Shown: positions 50,878 through 61,165 of the stretch, piece after piece | How positions within the stretch are numbered: the stretch's first letter is position 1 | Layout: every line of letters starts with the position of its first letter | Source: Cyanobacteriota bacterium | Lineage (GTDB): Bacteria > Cyanobacteriota > Cyanobacteriia > CACIAM-69d | DNA length: 64,000 nt | NCBI GenBank assembly: GCA_022402445.1 | Contig: JAKRSF010000013.1 | Span: forward strand, 124,001 to 188,000 | Direction: 5' to 3' | The notes under the pieces: model-generated | What the model saw: the letters and a program-made list of their open reading frames with translations, nothing else | What the model was told of the DNA's origin: nothing | The model's database searches: none | Program-made: the position numbers and the translations under genes

Positions 50878-53538
50878 CTAGGACAGCAGGGAGGGGCGGC
50901 GCAGGAGTTCGGTGGCGGCGATCGCGGGGACCGGGGGCGACAGCAAAAATCCCTGGGCGTTGTTGCAGTGCATCGACCGGAGCTGGCGCACCTGGTAGGG
51001 GCTGCTGACCCCTTCGGCCACCACCCCGAGGTCGAGCTGATGGGCGAGGGTAATGATGGCGCGGACGATGCTGGTGTTGCGGGGGTTGTTGCCCAGGTCG
51101 CTGATGAAACTGCGGTCAATTTTGAGGCTATTGAGGGGCAGCCGATGGAGATAGCTCAGGGACGAGTAGCCGGTGCCGAAGTCGTCAATGCTCAGTTGGA
51201 TGCCCTGGGCGCTGAGGGTTTCCAGGTGGGTTTGGGCCTGGTCGGCCCCCTGCATCAGGAGGCTTTCGGTGATCTCTAAGGTGAGGCCGCTGAGTTCAAG
51301 CTGGCTGTGGCGGACGATCTCCAGGACGCGATCGGCAAAGTTGGCATGGCCAAGCTGCACGATGGAGCAGTTGACGGCAATGCGGGGCGGGACCGCGAGG
51401 CTGGAATCGCTGCGCCACCGCTGGGTTTGGTGGCAGGCTTGATCGAGTACCCATTCCCCCAGTTCGACGATCGCGCCGGTCTCTTCGGCGATCGGGATAA
51501 AAACCGTGGGGGAAATCAGGCCCCGGACCGGGTGCCGCCACCGCAGCAGGGCTTCAAAGCTGCTGATCTGACCGGTGCGCAGGGAAATGATCGGTTGATA
51601 GAAGGTTTCCAGTTCGCCGCGATCGATCGCCTGGTGCAGGTCGCTTTCCAGTTCAAAACGGTTGCGGCTGCGCTGGCGCATGGCGGCATCGAAGGGGGCA
51701 TAGCGGGATTTGCCCTGGCGTTTGGCTGCGTAGAGGGCCAGGTCCGCATCCCGGAGCACATCGCCCACCTGCCGCGCGGTGGAGGCGTCGCTGTGGAAGA
51801 GGCCGATGCTGGTGCGGGCAAAGATGGTGTGGCCCTGGAGGTTGAAGGGGGTGTTGAGGCCGTTGCAGATGGTGTCGGCGATCGCCGTGGCGTCTTCGGT
51901 GGCGGTGGCGGGCAGCAGGATGATGAATTCATCCCCCCCAAAGCGTCCGAGGGTGGCCTCGGCTGGCAGGGTTTGGCGCAGGCGCTGGGCAACGGCCATC
52001 AGGAGGCGATCGCCCGTGGGGTGGCCCAGGGTGTCGTTGACCACCTTGAAGTCATCCAGATCCAGGAACAGCAGGGCGAAGGGCCACAGGAATGTCCCCT
52101 GGTCGCTGAGGATGTGTTCGAGCTGCCTCGAGAAGCCGGCCCGGTTCAGCAGGCCCGTGAGGGGATCGGTGATCGCCTGCCGTTCCAGTTCGTCAAAGGT
52201 TTGTTGGAGGTGGTCGGCGGTGGTTTGAAAGGCGATCGCGAGGCGGTCTAGTTCCCCAATGCGCGAGTGGGGTAGGCTGACCTGCCAGGATCCCTGGGCG
52301 AGGCGATCGGCGGCGTCCACCAGGCGGCGGATGGGTTGTTCGAGCCACCGGGCCGTCAGGAAGCTGAGGAGCAAACTGCCCACGAGGGCGACGGCCAGGG
52401 AGGTCAAAATGGTGCGTTTATTGGTGACCAGTTGCTCGGCAAAGTCCACCTCGGGGATGGCGATGATGATGCGCCAGCGCAGGCCGAAGTCATCGCGAAA
52501 GGGCATTTCCCGCACCAGGTAGCGCTGGCCGTGGAGGTGGAGGTTGAGGGCGCGATCGCCGGGGAGCTCGGGGCTGGTGGGGGGGTGGGGCGCTGGGGGG
52601 GATTGGGCGAGGGTTTGGGCGATCGCCCGGAGGGTTTCGTGGTGGCTCTGGGCCGCCCGCAGGCGCTGGGGTGGCGGCCCGGAATCTTGGGCCGAAGGAT
52701 CAGACATCCCCATCATCAAAGGCGTCGGTTGGGAAGAGGCCACCAGCCGATCCTCCTCATCAACGACAAAGGCGAGGCCGTGGGGGCTGATCTGAAGCTG
52801 TTGCAAAAAGGTGTTGAGGTCCGCCAAATAAATCCGCGTTGACACGACCCCTTCCAGATCGCCAAAGCGGCCATAGACGGGATAGTTGGCCGCCAGGACG
52901 AGGGTGCTGCCATCGTTGAAAAACGGGAAGATGGGGCTCCAGACCGCCCGCTGGGCCGCCGCCGCCGACCGATACCAGGGGCGATCGCGCGGGTCAAAGT
53001 TGGGGGTTGCGCGCACCTCATCCGTGGCCCGATACTGGCCCGAACGATCTAAGCGGTAGACCACGAGGGACCGACCCTGCGATCGCATCTCCGCCTGGAG
53101 CAAACTCATCTGCGATCGCGCAATATCAAACTGGAGCGCCAGATACTCCCCCGTGCGATCGCCCCAGGCCAAATTATCCACACTCGCGAACCCCGTCAGG
53201 GTCTGCCAAAAAAACCGTTGGCGCGCCTCGCGATCCGTAATATCCAACTGGCCGCGACGGATCGCCTGGGCCACAAACCGCGCCAACTCCTGGGTCAGCA
53301 GCAGGCGCGGTTCCAGATAGTCCGCCACCCGACTGGCCGTTTCCCGCTGGAGCCGCGTCGCCAAAATATCCACAGCCCGCTGGCCGCTCTGCCACGACAG
53401 CCAGCCCATCAACAGCGCCATCGCCCCCGTCTGAATCGCCAGCGGAATCACCAAAATCCAGCGCAGCGCCAGGGAGCGAGAGTGCAGTTGCCGAAAGGGA
53501 AGAGGAATTGGGTTTCCCATAAATTGGCCTGCGCTCAC
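50878..53538 (-). CDS. Membrane-bound dCache-HAMP-GGDEF-EAL c-di-GMP enzyme
   Basis: An 886-residue sensor (GTG at 53538 or ATG at 53520). A membrane helix (residues about 28-50) precedes a double-Cache sensor domain with the motif FDPRDRPWYRSAAAAQRAVWSPIFPF. A second helix (TILTSLAVALVGSLLLSFLTARWL) and HAMP follow. The GGDEF domain (residues about 450-615) has an intact GRFGGDEF, but no RxxD inhibitory site lies before it. The EAL domain (residues about 630-880) has SFEALLRW, the ITESLL Glu, DDFGTGYSSLSYL, KIDRSFI and AEGV, so phosphodiesterase residues are in place. It may both make and degrade c-di-GMP. It is the first of three signalling genes reading the same way. Confidence 0.93.
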   Translation of the reverse strand: MSAGQFMGNPIPLPFRQLHSRSLALRWILVIPLAIQTGAMALLMGWLSWQSGQRAVDILATRLQRETASRVADYLEPRLLLTQELARFVAQAIRRGQLDITDREARQRFFWQTLTGFASVDNLAWGDRTGEYLALQFDIARSQMSLLQAEMRSQGRSLVVYRLDRSGQYRATDEVRATPNFDPRDRPWYRSAAAAQRAVWSPIFPFFNDGSTLVLAANYPVYGRFGDLEGVVSTRIYLADLNTFLQQLQISPHGLAFVVDEEDRLVASSQPTPLMMGMSDPSAQDSGPPPQRLRAAQSHHETLRAIAQTLAQSPPAPHPPTSPELPGDRALNLHLHGQRYLVREMPFRDDFGLRWRIIIAIPEVDFAEQLVTNKRTILTSLAVALVGSLLLSFLTARWLEQPIRRLVDAADRLAQGSWQVSLPHSRIGELDRLAIAFQTTADHLQQTFDELERQAITDPLTGLLNRAGFSRQLEHILSDQGTFLWPFALLFLDLDDFKVVNDTLGHPTGDRLLMAVAQRLRQTLPAEATLGRFGGDEFIILLPATATEDATAIADTICNGLNTPFNLQGHTIFARTSIGLFHSDASTARQVGDVLRDADLALYAAKRQGKSRYAPFDAAMRQRSRNRFELESDLHQAIDRGELETFYQPIISLRTGQISSFEALLRWRHPVRGLISPTVFIPIAEETGAIVELGEWVLDQACHQTQRWRSDSSLAVPPRIAVNCSIVQLGHANFADRVLEIVRHSQLELSGLTLEITESLLMQGADQAQTHLETLSAQGIQLSIDDFGTGYSSLSYLHRLPLNSLKIDRSFISDLGNNPRNTSIVRAIITLAHQLDLGVVAEGVSSPYQVRQLRSMHCNNAQGFLLSPPVPAIAATELLRRPSLLS

Positions 53539-54385
53539 CCGCGATCGCGGTTCAAATAACAGTCAGCATCAGCGCGAAACACGAACAACGCCCAAAAACT
53601 AAAGACTAAAAATCAGGTTCAGACACCCATCCCCGCCGCAAATTTCAGCCACACCAAACCCAGAAACAACCGTTTCAGAATTCCCCAACCCAGGGGGTTA
53701 CCCTACCAGCGCTCCGACAATGCCATGGGGTTGTCGAAAACTTAATGATTCCTTAAGGAGATGTCTGAAACCTAATGGGCGTAGGTTTTGGGCTAGGATC
53801 CTGGGCCTAAATTTCGGGGGGAGAGGGGACGGCGGCCCCGTGGTCGAGCCAGGTGGGGCGTCAGAGGAAGACGAAGATTACCACTTTTCCAGATATCCCT
53901 ATCTCTGTACCCCAAGGGATGCCCAACGGCCCCGAAATGCTCGCCATTGTGGTCCAACGGAACACCACCGATTTTCAGCGGCACGGCGGCCAGCATCGCC
54001 CCTTCGTGCCCGTGATCCATCACCCCTCCCACGCATGGGTAAAGGGCCAGATTCATCCAACACTCCCTAATTCAACTATCGCAAACAAACCTGCTCTGAC
54101 CTGCCCAGGGCGGAAAAAAACGTAAAAAACCCTAACATACCGACCCTTCCGTGCTCCTGGTACTTTTGGTGCTTTCCATTTCCTTACGGCGCGCCCACGG
54201 GGCCACCGGGACTTGGGCGGCTGTCCCATGGCCCCGAATCCAACTGCCTAGGGTAATGCCCAAGGCAGGGAAATTGCCCCCCCGGTTCCTGGGGGATGTC
54301 TGGAAATTGGCCCGCTGGGAGTTGCCCCAGGCGTCGGGGTTCTTGACCCAGCGATCGCGCAGGGAGATCAGGGCAGGGCAGATTC
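53539..54385. other. Long intergenic region, no gene supported
   Basis: An 847-base gap between the GGDEF-EAL and cyclase genes, both minus. Two overlapping frames at 53793-54125 (one per strand) have plausible length, but the composition is that of shadows and no family likeness is visible. It could hold a degenerated gene. I see no repeats, no RNA gene and no strong terminator. Confidence 0.5.
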
Positions 54386-57300
54386 CTAGGGCGATCGCCG
54401 CCCCGTCAGCCAGTAGGTCGGCATATCCCCCCGGCCCTTAATTTCCACCACCCCGCGCGCCTCGAAGTGGAAATGATCCCGCAGCAGTTCATGGACCGTT
54501 TCCGTCACTTGGATGCGATCGGGCTCCCCTTGGGACTCCATGCGGCTGGCCACATTCACCGTGTCGCCCCAGAGATCGTAGGCAAATTTCTTGATGCCAA
54601 TGACCCCCGCCACCACGGAGCCGGAATGGATGCCCACCCGCAGTTGGAAGGGCTTGCCGTCGGGCCGCTGGAGTTTGCCCACCACCTCGATCATGTCTAG
54701 GGCCATGTTGGCCACCGCTTCGGCGTGGTCCGGCTTCGGCAGGGGCAGGCCCCCCACGGCCATGTATTCATCACCGACGGTTTTGATTTTTTCGAGGCCA
54801 TGGACCTCCGCGAGGCGATCGAACTCCGAGAAGATGCGGTTGAGGACATTCACCAGATCGATCGGGCGCATACTGGCGGAAACCGGCGTAAAGCCCACCA
54901 AATCCGCAAAAAGGATCGTCACATTGGCATATTGGTCCGCCAGGGACTGTTCCCCCTGCTTGAGGCGCTCCGCCACCGGGGCCGGGAGGATATTGAGCAG
55001 GAGGCGATCGGCCTTGGCCTGTTCCGCCACGAGGGCATCCTCGGCGAGCTTGCGCTCGGTGATGTTCTGCATGGTCCCTTCGTAGTAGAGCAGGTGACCG
55101 TCCACGTCCTTGACGGCGCGGGCATTTTCCGAGATCCAGAACTGGCGACCGTCCCTCGCATGGACCTTGGAGACGAAGTTAAAGACGGCCCCGTGTTCGG
55201 CGATGAGGGTCAGGAAACTGTTCCAGCGATCGGGATCGACGTAGAAGCGGCGGGTGCGGTTGAGGCCCGTGGGACCGAGGCAGGCTTCGATGGAGTCGTA
55301 GCCAAACATGCGGGCGAGGGCGCGGTTGCCGCTGAGGAATTGGCCGTTGGGGGCGCATTGGTAGATGCCTTCGACGGCGTTTTCGACGATGCTGCGGTAT
55401 TTTTCTTCCGCTTGCAGCAGTTTGTCTTCCATGGCCTTGCGATCGGTGACGTCGCGGGCGGTGGCGAGGAAGACGCGCTGGCCACCGGAGAGCCGGACGC
55501 CGACGCGGGTTTCGACGGGGAAGGTGCGGCCGTTGCGGCAGCGGTACATGCCCTCGAGGGTGACGGGTTCGCCCGGATGCATCATGGCCCAGATGCGATC
55601 GTGCTGGTCGAGGGAGGCTTGGGTGTCGATGTTGTGGACGTTGAGGGCGAGGAGTTCTTCGCGCTTGTAGCCGAGGATGCGGCAGGCTTGTTGGTTGACG
55701 TCGAGGATTTTGCCGCGCACGTCGTGGACGAACATGAGGTCGCCGCCGGCCTGGTCGGCGAGGAGGCGGAATTGGGCTTGGCTTTCGCGCAGTTCCATTT
55801 CGGCCTGTTCGCGATCGGTGATGTCGTCGGCGATGCACAGGAGGTAGGCCACTTCCCCCTGGGGGTCGAAGAGGGGGACTTCGATGGTGCGTAGGATGCG
55901 GGGGCCGTTGGGGGATTGGATGGTTTCGGCGGGGATTTCGATCGCGCGGCGGCTTTCGACGGCTTCGACGTCGCGGTTGAGGACGATCTGGGCGCGATCG
56001 ATGGGATATAAATCTTCGGCGCTTTTGCCGATCGCGCGATCGCGGGCAATGCCGAAGGTAGTTTCGCAGGCGCGGTTCCACAGGACGATCTGGAAATCGC
56101 GGTTGGCATCTTTGACATAGACCGCCAGGGGAATGTGTTCGACGATGCCATCGACAAAGCGTTTGGCCCGCAGGACTTCGCCAATGAGCTGCTTGCGCTC
56201 ACTGATGTCCCGGACGATCAACACGGCGCTGGCGGGGGTCGGGAAGGCGTCCCGGTGGCGTTCCGCGAGCTTGAGGGCGGCGGCGGCGGCGGTGGTGGTG
56301 GCCGTGGCGGCGGTGCCGTTGGGGGGATCGGTGGGGGTGGGGGCCAGGGCGACGCCGGCCCAGGAAATTTCTAGGGAGAGCCGTTCTTCGGTGCCGTCCC
56401 CTTCGTAGGGGGCGTGGGGGCCGCTGGGGGTGGGGGCGTGGCCGTTGCCATCGAGGGGACGGCCCTTGGCGGGGTCGAGGGCGGTCAGGTGGGGGGGATG
56501 GCCATGGTTGCTATGGTTGCCGCTGGGGTGGTGGCCGTGGGGGGTGCCGGGACCGAGGCGATCGGGCAGGTGGAATTCATAGGCGGCTTTGCCGGTGCTG
56601 CCCTGCATCCCTCGGGTGGCGGGGTGGAGGGCCACGGGGACCGCTTGCCCCTGGCGGTAGAGGGGGAGGTTATCGATCAGGGGGCTGCCGAGGATTGTGG
56701 CGCGATCGCGGCCCACCAGACTTTCAAAGGCGGGATTGCACCACTGCACCAGACCCGCATCATCGGTCCAGACCAGGGCATCCTGCACCGAGCCCAAAAT
56801 GGTTTCCATCTTGGTGAGGGTGGAGTGCAGTTCATCGCGCGAGAGCTCCAGCAGGGCAAACTGCCGCTGCCGTTCCATGTGTTCGATGCGCTGCTGCGAC
56901 AGGCGTAGCTCCTCTTCGAGGCGCTTGTGGTCGCTGATGTCATTGAGGACAAAGAGGGCACATTCGGCCCCATTGATATAAACCGCCTCGGCGGACAGCA
57001 GGAGGGTGCGGATGTCGCGGGATTTGGTGCGCGCCTGAATTTCCTGGTTGCGGACGCTGCCGCCCCGCCGCAGGGTTTGCATGACCACGGCCCGGTCTTC
57101 CGCATGGAGCCAGATATTAAATTCCATGTTGCTGAAGCCGAGCATTTCCTCGCCGCTGTAGCCGAAGATGTTGAGGAAGCTGTCGTTGTAGTCCACGATC
57201 GCGCCATCGACGAGCCGCTGTACATAAATGCCGCTGGGGCTAGCGCGGAAAATTTTGGAGAATTTGGACTCTGATCGGCTCAGCTCCGTGGTGCTGTCCT

Positions 57301-58774
57301 TGACTCGGGTGGCCAGGTCGTTGCGGGCGCGCTCGGCGGCGTTGAGGGTGTTTTGGGTGTCGTTGAGCAGCAGGCGCACGGCGCGGATCAGTTCGTCCAC
57401 TTCGGCGATGCCGGTCGGTTCAAAGGGCAGGTCGCTCTGGCCCTTGGCGATCGCGTGGGTGGCGCGGGTGCAGGCTTGGATGGGGGTGGTGATCCACCGC
57501 AGCAGGCCCCAACTGATGGCGGCGCTGGTGAGGACAAGGCCGCCGATGGTGAGGAAGATCAGGCCGTTGGGGGCACCGCTGGCCGGGTTCGGGAAGGTGG
57601 CCACCAGCAGCCAGTCCACCTGTTGAGGTTCCCGCAGGACGATCGCGGTGAAGCGGAATTGGCGATCGCGGTGATAGGTGCTGCGGGAGAGGGTTTCGAT
57701 CGCCCGTTCCCAACTGCCATAGGTGCGCTGGAGGATTTCGGCGGCGCGGCGCACTTCCGGGCGATCGCTCGTCAGGGCAACCACACTGGCGGGCGCTGGG
57801 GTGGGGGCATCGGCTCCGGAGGGCACCGCCGCCGGGGGCACCGGAAGCGTATCGTCCACCGCTGGATTGGCGGAACCGTTGGCGGACTTAGGATTCGGGC
57901 TGGTTTGGGCGACGAGCTGCCCCGCGCGATCGATCACAAATGCGCTCGCCCCCCCCTCGGGCAGCAGATCCCGCCAGCGTCCGGTCAAGGCTTCCAGGGG
58001 CACCGCCGCCGCCAAAACCCCCAGCCGTTTGCCGCGCCCGTCATAGATCGGTTCCGCCAGGACGAGGGTTGCCCCCTGGCCCCCGGCGTTGCCCGGATCC
58101 ACGGTCCAGGTGGCCTGCCCCGCGAGGACGGCGCTGCGGTACCAGGTTTCGCGATCGAGATCAAAGCTGGTGGTGGGGGCTTCCGTCGATCGCCGCTGGC
58201 CCTGGCCATCGAGGTCGTAGCGATCGAGCTGTTCCGCCGCGCGATCGCCCCGGAGTAGCTGTAGGGAATCCGCCGCCCCCGGAGTGGCCGCAGATCGCTC
58301 CACCGCCGTTAAATTTTTAGATTCATCCGCGATCGCGATCCAGGCCGCCGTGGGGAACCGATCCATCTGCCGGATCAACTGCTGGGCCACCGCCCCCTCA
58401 TCCTGCGCCGCCAACGCCCCCGATCGCAGGGCACCCTTGAGGGGCATCGCCATCGATAGGGGGAGTTCGAGATAGCGCCCCGTTTCCGCCGTCAGCCGCC
58501 CGAGGGCCTCGCGATCGCCCTGGAGCATCAGCCGTTCCGCGCGATCGCGCCCCTGCCGCCCCATCACCCCCTGGGCCAACAGCAGCGCCCCCCCCACCTG
58601 CACCACCACCGCCAGCAGCAGCACCGAGCGCAGGGAAACCCGCCCCGGCCAACGCCAGACGCGAGCCGCCAGGGCACGATGAACAGGTCGCTTAGGTTCC
58701 ACAGGGGGGCTCGATGGCAAACTTAACGGCGAATGAACGGCAACGGAACAGGCAACCAACAACTCAAACGGCAC
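54386..58774 (-). CDS. Large dCache-HAMP-PAS(5) class III adenylate cyclase
   Basis: A 1462-residue membrane receptor cyclase. Two membrane segments (residues about 47-70 and 403-427) frame a Cache sensor; HAMP and then five PAS modules follow (starting about residues 505, 650, 880, 1000, 1120). The class III cyclase domain begins about 1282. Metal Asp1291 (ILFADLVGFT) and Asp1335 (VGDEYM), transition-state Asn1407 and Arg1411 (TVNVASRM) are all present. Substrate residues are Lys1331 (EKIKT) and Asp1400 (YDLWGD), the pair that selects ATP; guanylate cyclases have Glu and Cys there. So this is a predicted adenylate cyclase. The second PAS carries a His/Gly/Pro-rich insertion (about residues 741-763). 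Multi-PAS cyclases of this kind are known from cyanobacteria, where cAMP controls motility. Confidence 0.93.
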   Translation of the reverse strand: MPFELLVACSVAVHSPLSLPSSPPVEPKRPVHRALAARVWRWPGRVSLRSVLLLAVVVQVGGALLLAQGVMGRQGRDRAERLMLQGDREALGRLTAETGRYLELPLSMAMPLKGALRSGALAAQDEGAVAQQLIRQMDRFPTAAWIAIADESKNLTAVERSAATPGAADSLQLLRGDRAAEQLDRYDLDGQGQRRSTEAPTTSFDLDRETWYRSAVLAGQATWTVDPGNAGGQGATLVLAEPIYDGRGKRLGVLAAAVPLEALTGRWRDLLPEGGASAFVIDRAGQLVAQTSPNPKSANGSANPAVDDTLPVPPAAVPSGADAPTPAPASVVALTSDRPEVRRAAEILQRTYGSWERAIETLSRSTYHRDRQFRFTAIVLREPQQVDWLLVATFPNPASGAPNGLIFLTIGGLVLTSAAISWGLLRWITTPIQACTRATHAIAKGQSDLPFEPTGIAEVDELIRAVRLLLNDTQNTLNAAERARNDLATRVKDSTTELSRSESKFSKIFRASPSGIYVQRLVDGAIVDYNDSFLNIFGYSGEEMLGFSNMEFNIWLHAEDRAVVMQTLRRGGSVRNQEIQARTKSRDIRTLLLSAEAVYINGAECALFVLNDISDHKRLEEELRLSQQRIEHMERQRQFALLELSRDELHSTLTKMETILGSVQDALVWTDDAGLVQWCNPAFESLVGRDRATILGSPLIDNLPLYRQGQAVPVALHPATRGMQGSTGKAAYEFHLPDRLGPGTPHGHHPSGNHSNHGHPPHLTALDPAKGRPLDGNGHAPTPSGPHAPYEGDGTEERLSLEISWAGVALAPTPTDPPNGTAATATTTAAAAALKLAERHRDAFPTPASAVLIVRDISERKQLIGEVLRAKRFVDGIVEHIPLAVYVKDANRDFQIVLWNRACETTFGIARDRAIGKSAEDLYPIDRAQIVLNRDVEAVESRRAIEIPAETIQSPNGPRILRTIEVPLFDPQGEVAYLLCIADDITDREQAEMELRESQAQFRLLADQAGGDLMFVHDVRGKILDVNQQACRILGYKREELLALNVHNIDTQASLDQHDRIWAMMHPGEPVTLEGMYRCRNGRTFPVETRVGVRLSGGQRVFLATARDVTDRKAMEDKLLQAEEKYRSIVENAVEGIYQCAPNGQFLSGNRALARMFGYDSIEACLGPTGLNRTRRFYVDPDRWNSFLTLIAEHGAVFNFVSKVHARDGRQFWISENARAVKDVDGHLLYYEGTMQNITERKLAEDALVAEQAKADRLLLNILPAPVAERLKQGEQSLADQYANVTILFADLVGFTPVSASMRPIDLVNVLNRIFSEFDRLAEVHGLEKIKTVGDEYMAVGGLPLPKPDHAEAVANMALDMIEVVGKLQRPDGKPFQLRVGIHSGSVVAGVIGIKKFAYDLWGDTVNVASRMESQGEPDRIQVTETVHELLRDHFHFEARGVVEIKGRGDMPTYWLTGRRSP

Positions 58775-58995
58775 AAGCCAAAGGCTCAGGGCACATCACC
58801 CAATCGCTTCGATGCCTTCAAGCCAAGGACCTTCAACCCCTTGCCCCACCGGTTTAGCAACGGTGGCGTGGGGATTTTGATCTCCCCTAGGGATTAGCCC
58901 AGGACCGCGATCGCAGCGATCACCCAACCTACCCCCTCAATCTTAATCGGCCAGCCCAAGGTGCGGCGCGACTTCCTGCCCCCCTACAGTTCCCC

Positions 58996-60723
58996 TTAAG
59001 AATCAGAGTCCCCAGGCCCCAACTCCGGCGCAACGCAGTAGGTATTGCGGCCCTTGCGCTTCGCCTGATAGAGCGCCGCATCCGCCCGCGCCAGCAACGA
59101 CTCCGGCTGCTCAGTTCCCCCTGGCACCGTCCAGGCAATGCCCACACTCAAGGTCACCCAATCGGCAATGGGCGAGTCCGCATGGGGCAACTGCCGCGCC
59201 ACCACCCCCGCCCGCATCCGTTCCGCCAACGCGATCGCCCCCGCCCGATCCGTATCCGGCAGCAGCACCACAAACTCTTCCCCCCCATACCGGGCCGCTA
59301 AATCCGTCCCCCGTTGCAGGGAACTGCCCAACACCTGGGCCACCGCCACCAAACAGTCATCCCCCATCTGATGGCCGTAGCAGTCGTTATAGAGCTTGAA
59401 ATAATCCACATCGCACATCAACAGCGCGATCGGTTTCCCCTGGCGCTTGGCCCTTGCCCAATCGCGGGCGAAGCAACTGTCAAACTGTCGCCGGTTCGCC
59501 AACTGGGTCAGGCCATCAATCGACGCCCGCCGTTCCAGCTCCTGGTTCGCCACCCGCAGTTGGGCCTCCGTCCGCTCCAATTCTTCATTGCGTTCCGCCA
59601 GCAGTTCCCGCTGCTCCCGTTCCGCCGCCAGCAGCCGCGCCTGGGCCAGGGCCACCCCCACCTGGGACGCCACCGCCACCAGCAATTCCTGCTCGAAGGA
59701 CTGCCACGGATCATCCGGCGCGGTGCGGGCCACGACGATCGCCCCATTGGGCTGTTGCCGGTAGGACGATCGCGCCGCCAGCAGATCCCCCCAGGGCGAC
59801 TCCCCATCCCCCGTCCACCAATGGTCCGGATCCGCCCGCAACACCCGATCCTCCCGCAGCAGCCGCGTCATGAAGGGATGCTCAATGGGCGGCAACGACA
59901 CCCCCTGGGCCAACAGTTCCGGCGTTTTGGCATATTGGGCGATGCGCGGCAGGTGCAGCATTCCCCAGGTGCGGAAGGTGTAAATGGCGCAATAGTCCGC
60001 CCGCAGGGCCGCCCCCAGTTTGGCGGTGGCGGTGGCGAGGATGTCGTCCACCTCCAGGGTGGAGCGCACTTCGTCGATGATTTCCTGGAGGACGAGGAGG
60101 TAGTTATTCTGTCGCGCTAGGATGCGTTCCGTTTCCAGGCGATCGCGGATTTCCCCTTGCAGTTGTTCATTGCGCCGCTGGAGCTGCCGCTGGAGATCCA
60201 ACAGCCGAAGCTGAATCTGCACCCGCGCCAGCAATTCCTTCGGATGAAAGGGTTTGACGATGTAGTCCACCGCCCCCGATTCGAGGCCCCGCAGCTTCGA
60301 GGGCAAATCATCCAGCGCCGTCATAAAAATTACGGCCATGTCCCCCTCGCGGGTCTGCTGCTGGAGCGCCTGGTAGACCTCGAAGCCATTGAGATCCGGC
60401 AGCATCACATCCAAAATCGCCAGATCCACCGGCTGCTCATGGATACACGCGATCGCCTCGCGGCCCGTGGTGGCCGTCAGGAGCCGCAGGGATTTGCCAT
60501 GGATTTCCTTGCGCCGCAGGGCTCGCCGCACCAGATCAATATTCTGGGGCACATCATCCACCACGGCGATCGTATAGGTTTCTAGGTCATCGGCCGGCGC
60601 GATCGCCTCCTCAACTCCCCCCTCCCCCGGTGTCAGATCAGGGGGCGGCGGGGCCGGCGGCGCAACGGGAACCGACGGGCGGACATTAGGACCAGTGGCG
60701 GGCAAGGGACGCAACTCCTCCAC
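58996..60723 (-). CDS. Response regulator REC-GAF-GGDEF diguanylate cyclase
   Basis: A 575-residue cytosolic protein. Residues 1-45 are a Pro-rich leader. The receiver domain (about 50-175) has the acidic pair VVDD, the phospho-acceptor Asp in LAILDVMLPDLNGF, and the Lys of YIVKPFHPKEL. A coiled coil and a GAF domain follow (about 215-375). The GGDEF domain (about 400-565) has ARYGGEEF and an RGTD inhibitory site five residues before it, so it should be an active, product-inhibited diguanylate cyclase. It lies behind the adenylate cyclase, same strand, 221 bases apart. The partner kinase is not in the window. Confidence 0.92.
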   Translation of the reverse strand: MEELRPLPATGPNVRPSVPVAPPAPPPPDLTPGEGGVEEAIAPADDLETYTIAVVDDVPQNIDLVRRALRRKEIHGKSLRLLTATTGREAIACIHEQPVDLAILDVMLPDLNGFEVYQALQQQTREGDMAVIFMTALDDLPSKLRGLESGAVDYIVKPFHPKELLARVQIQLRLLDLQRQLQRRNEQLQGEIRDRLETERILARQNNYLLVLQEIIDEVRSTLEVDDILATATAKLGAALRADYCAIYTFRTWGMLHLPRIAQYAKTPELLAQGVSLPPIEHPFMTRLLREDRVLRADPDHWWTGDGESPWGDLLAARSSYRQQPNGAIVVARTAPDDPWQSFEQELLVAVASQVGVALAQARLLAAEREQRELLAERNEELERTEAQLRVANQELERRASIDGLTQLANRRQFDSCFARDWARAKRQGKPIALLMCDVDYFKLYNDCYGHQMGDDCLVAVAQVLGSSLQRGTDLAARYGGEEFVVLLPDTDRAGAIALAERMRAGVVARQLPHADSPIADWVTLSVGIAWTVPGGTEQPESLLARADAALYQAKRKGRNTYCVAPELGPGDSDS

Positions 60724-61165
60724 AGGGACGGAACGCGCTCGAAACGCGGCGTGGGACGATTAAAAACGGCAAAACCAGCAGTAATGAGGCGAGAGCCCCC
60801 ATCGGTCGAGTCCGGTGGGACCGATGCTAGCCCCCGGCATCCCCTAGACGCCATGGGGAGTGGGGGGGTAGGCGGCCCGATCGGGCGATCCGCAGATCCC
60901 CCGCCCGCCCCCAAACTCCAACGCTAAGGGCCTGAGGAGCACCGGTCCCCGAGGGACGCTTCTAGGCAGACCTGCCTACCCCAAGATTTTAAAGATCGCG
61001 CCCTAGGTTCATCTTGCCTCGCGAGGGCGAGCCCCGCCCCCTGGGGGCCTTACGATGCCTAGGACCTGGGTGCTCCATTAGGCTCTTCGGACGGAAATGG
61101 CCCTTACCAGGATTATCCTAGGGGCTCCCCTGGGGGCTCTGAGGCCACGGGATCAAGGGACGGAT
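60724..61165. other. Divergent intergenic region
   Basis: Between the REC-GAF-GGDEF gene (minus) and ruvC (plus). No gene is seen. Short inverted words such as GGCAGACCTGCC (about 60964-60975) are present. The open frame upstream of ruvC from 61097 is in phase but not conserved. Confidence 0.45.

Noticed and set aside
53793-54125. Overlapping frames on both strands in the large gap
   Set aside because: Neither has a recognised motif or good start context; at most a decayed gene.
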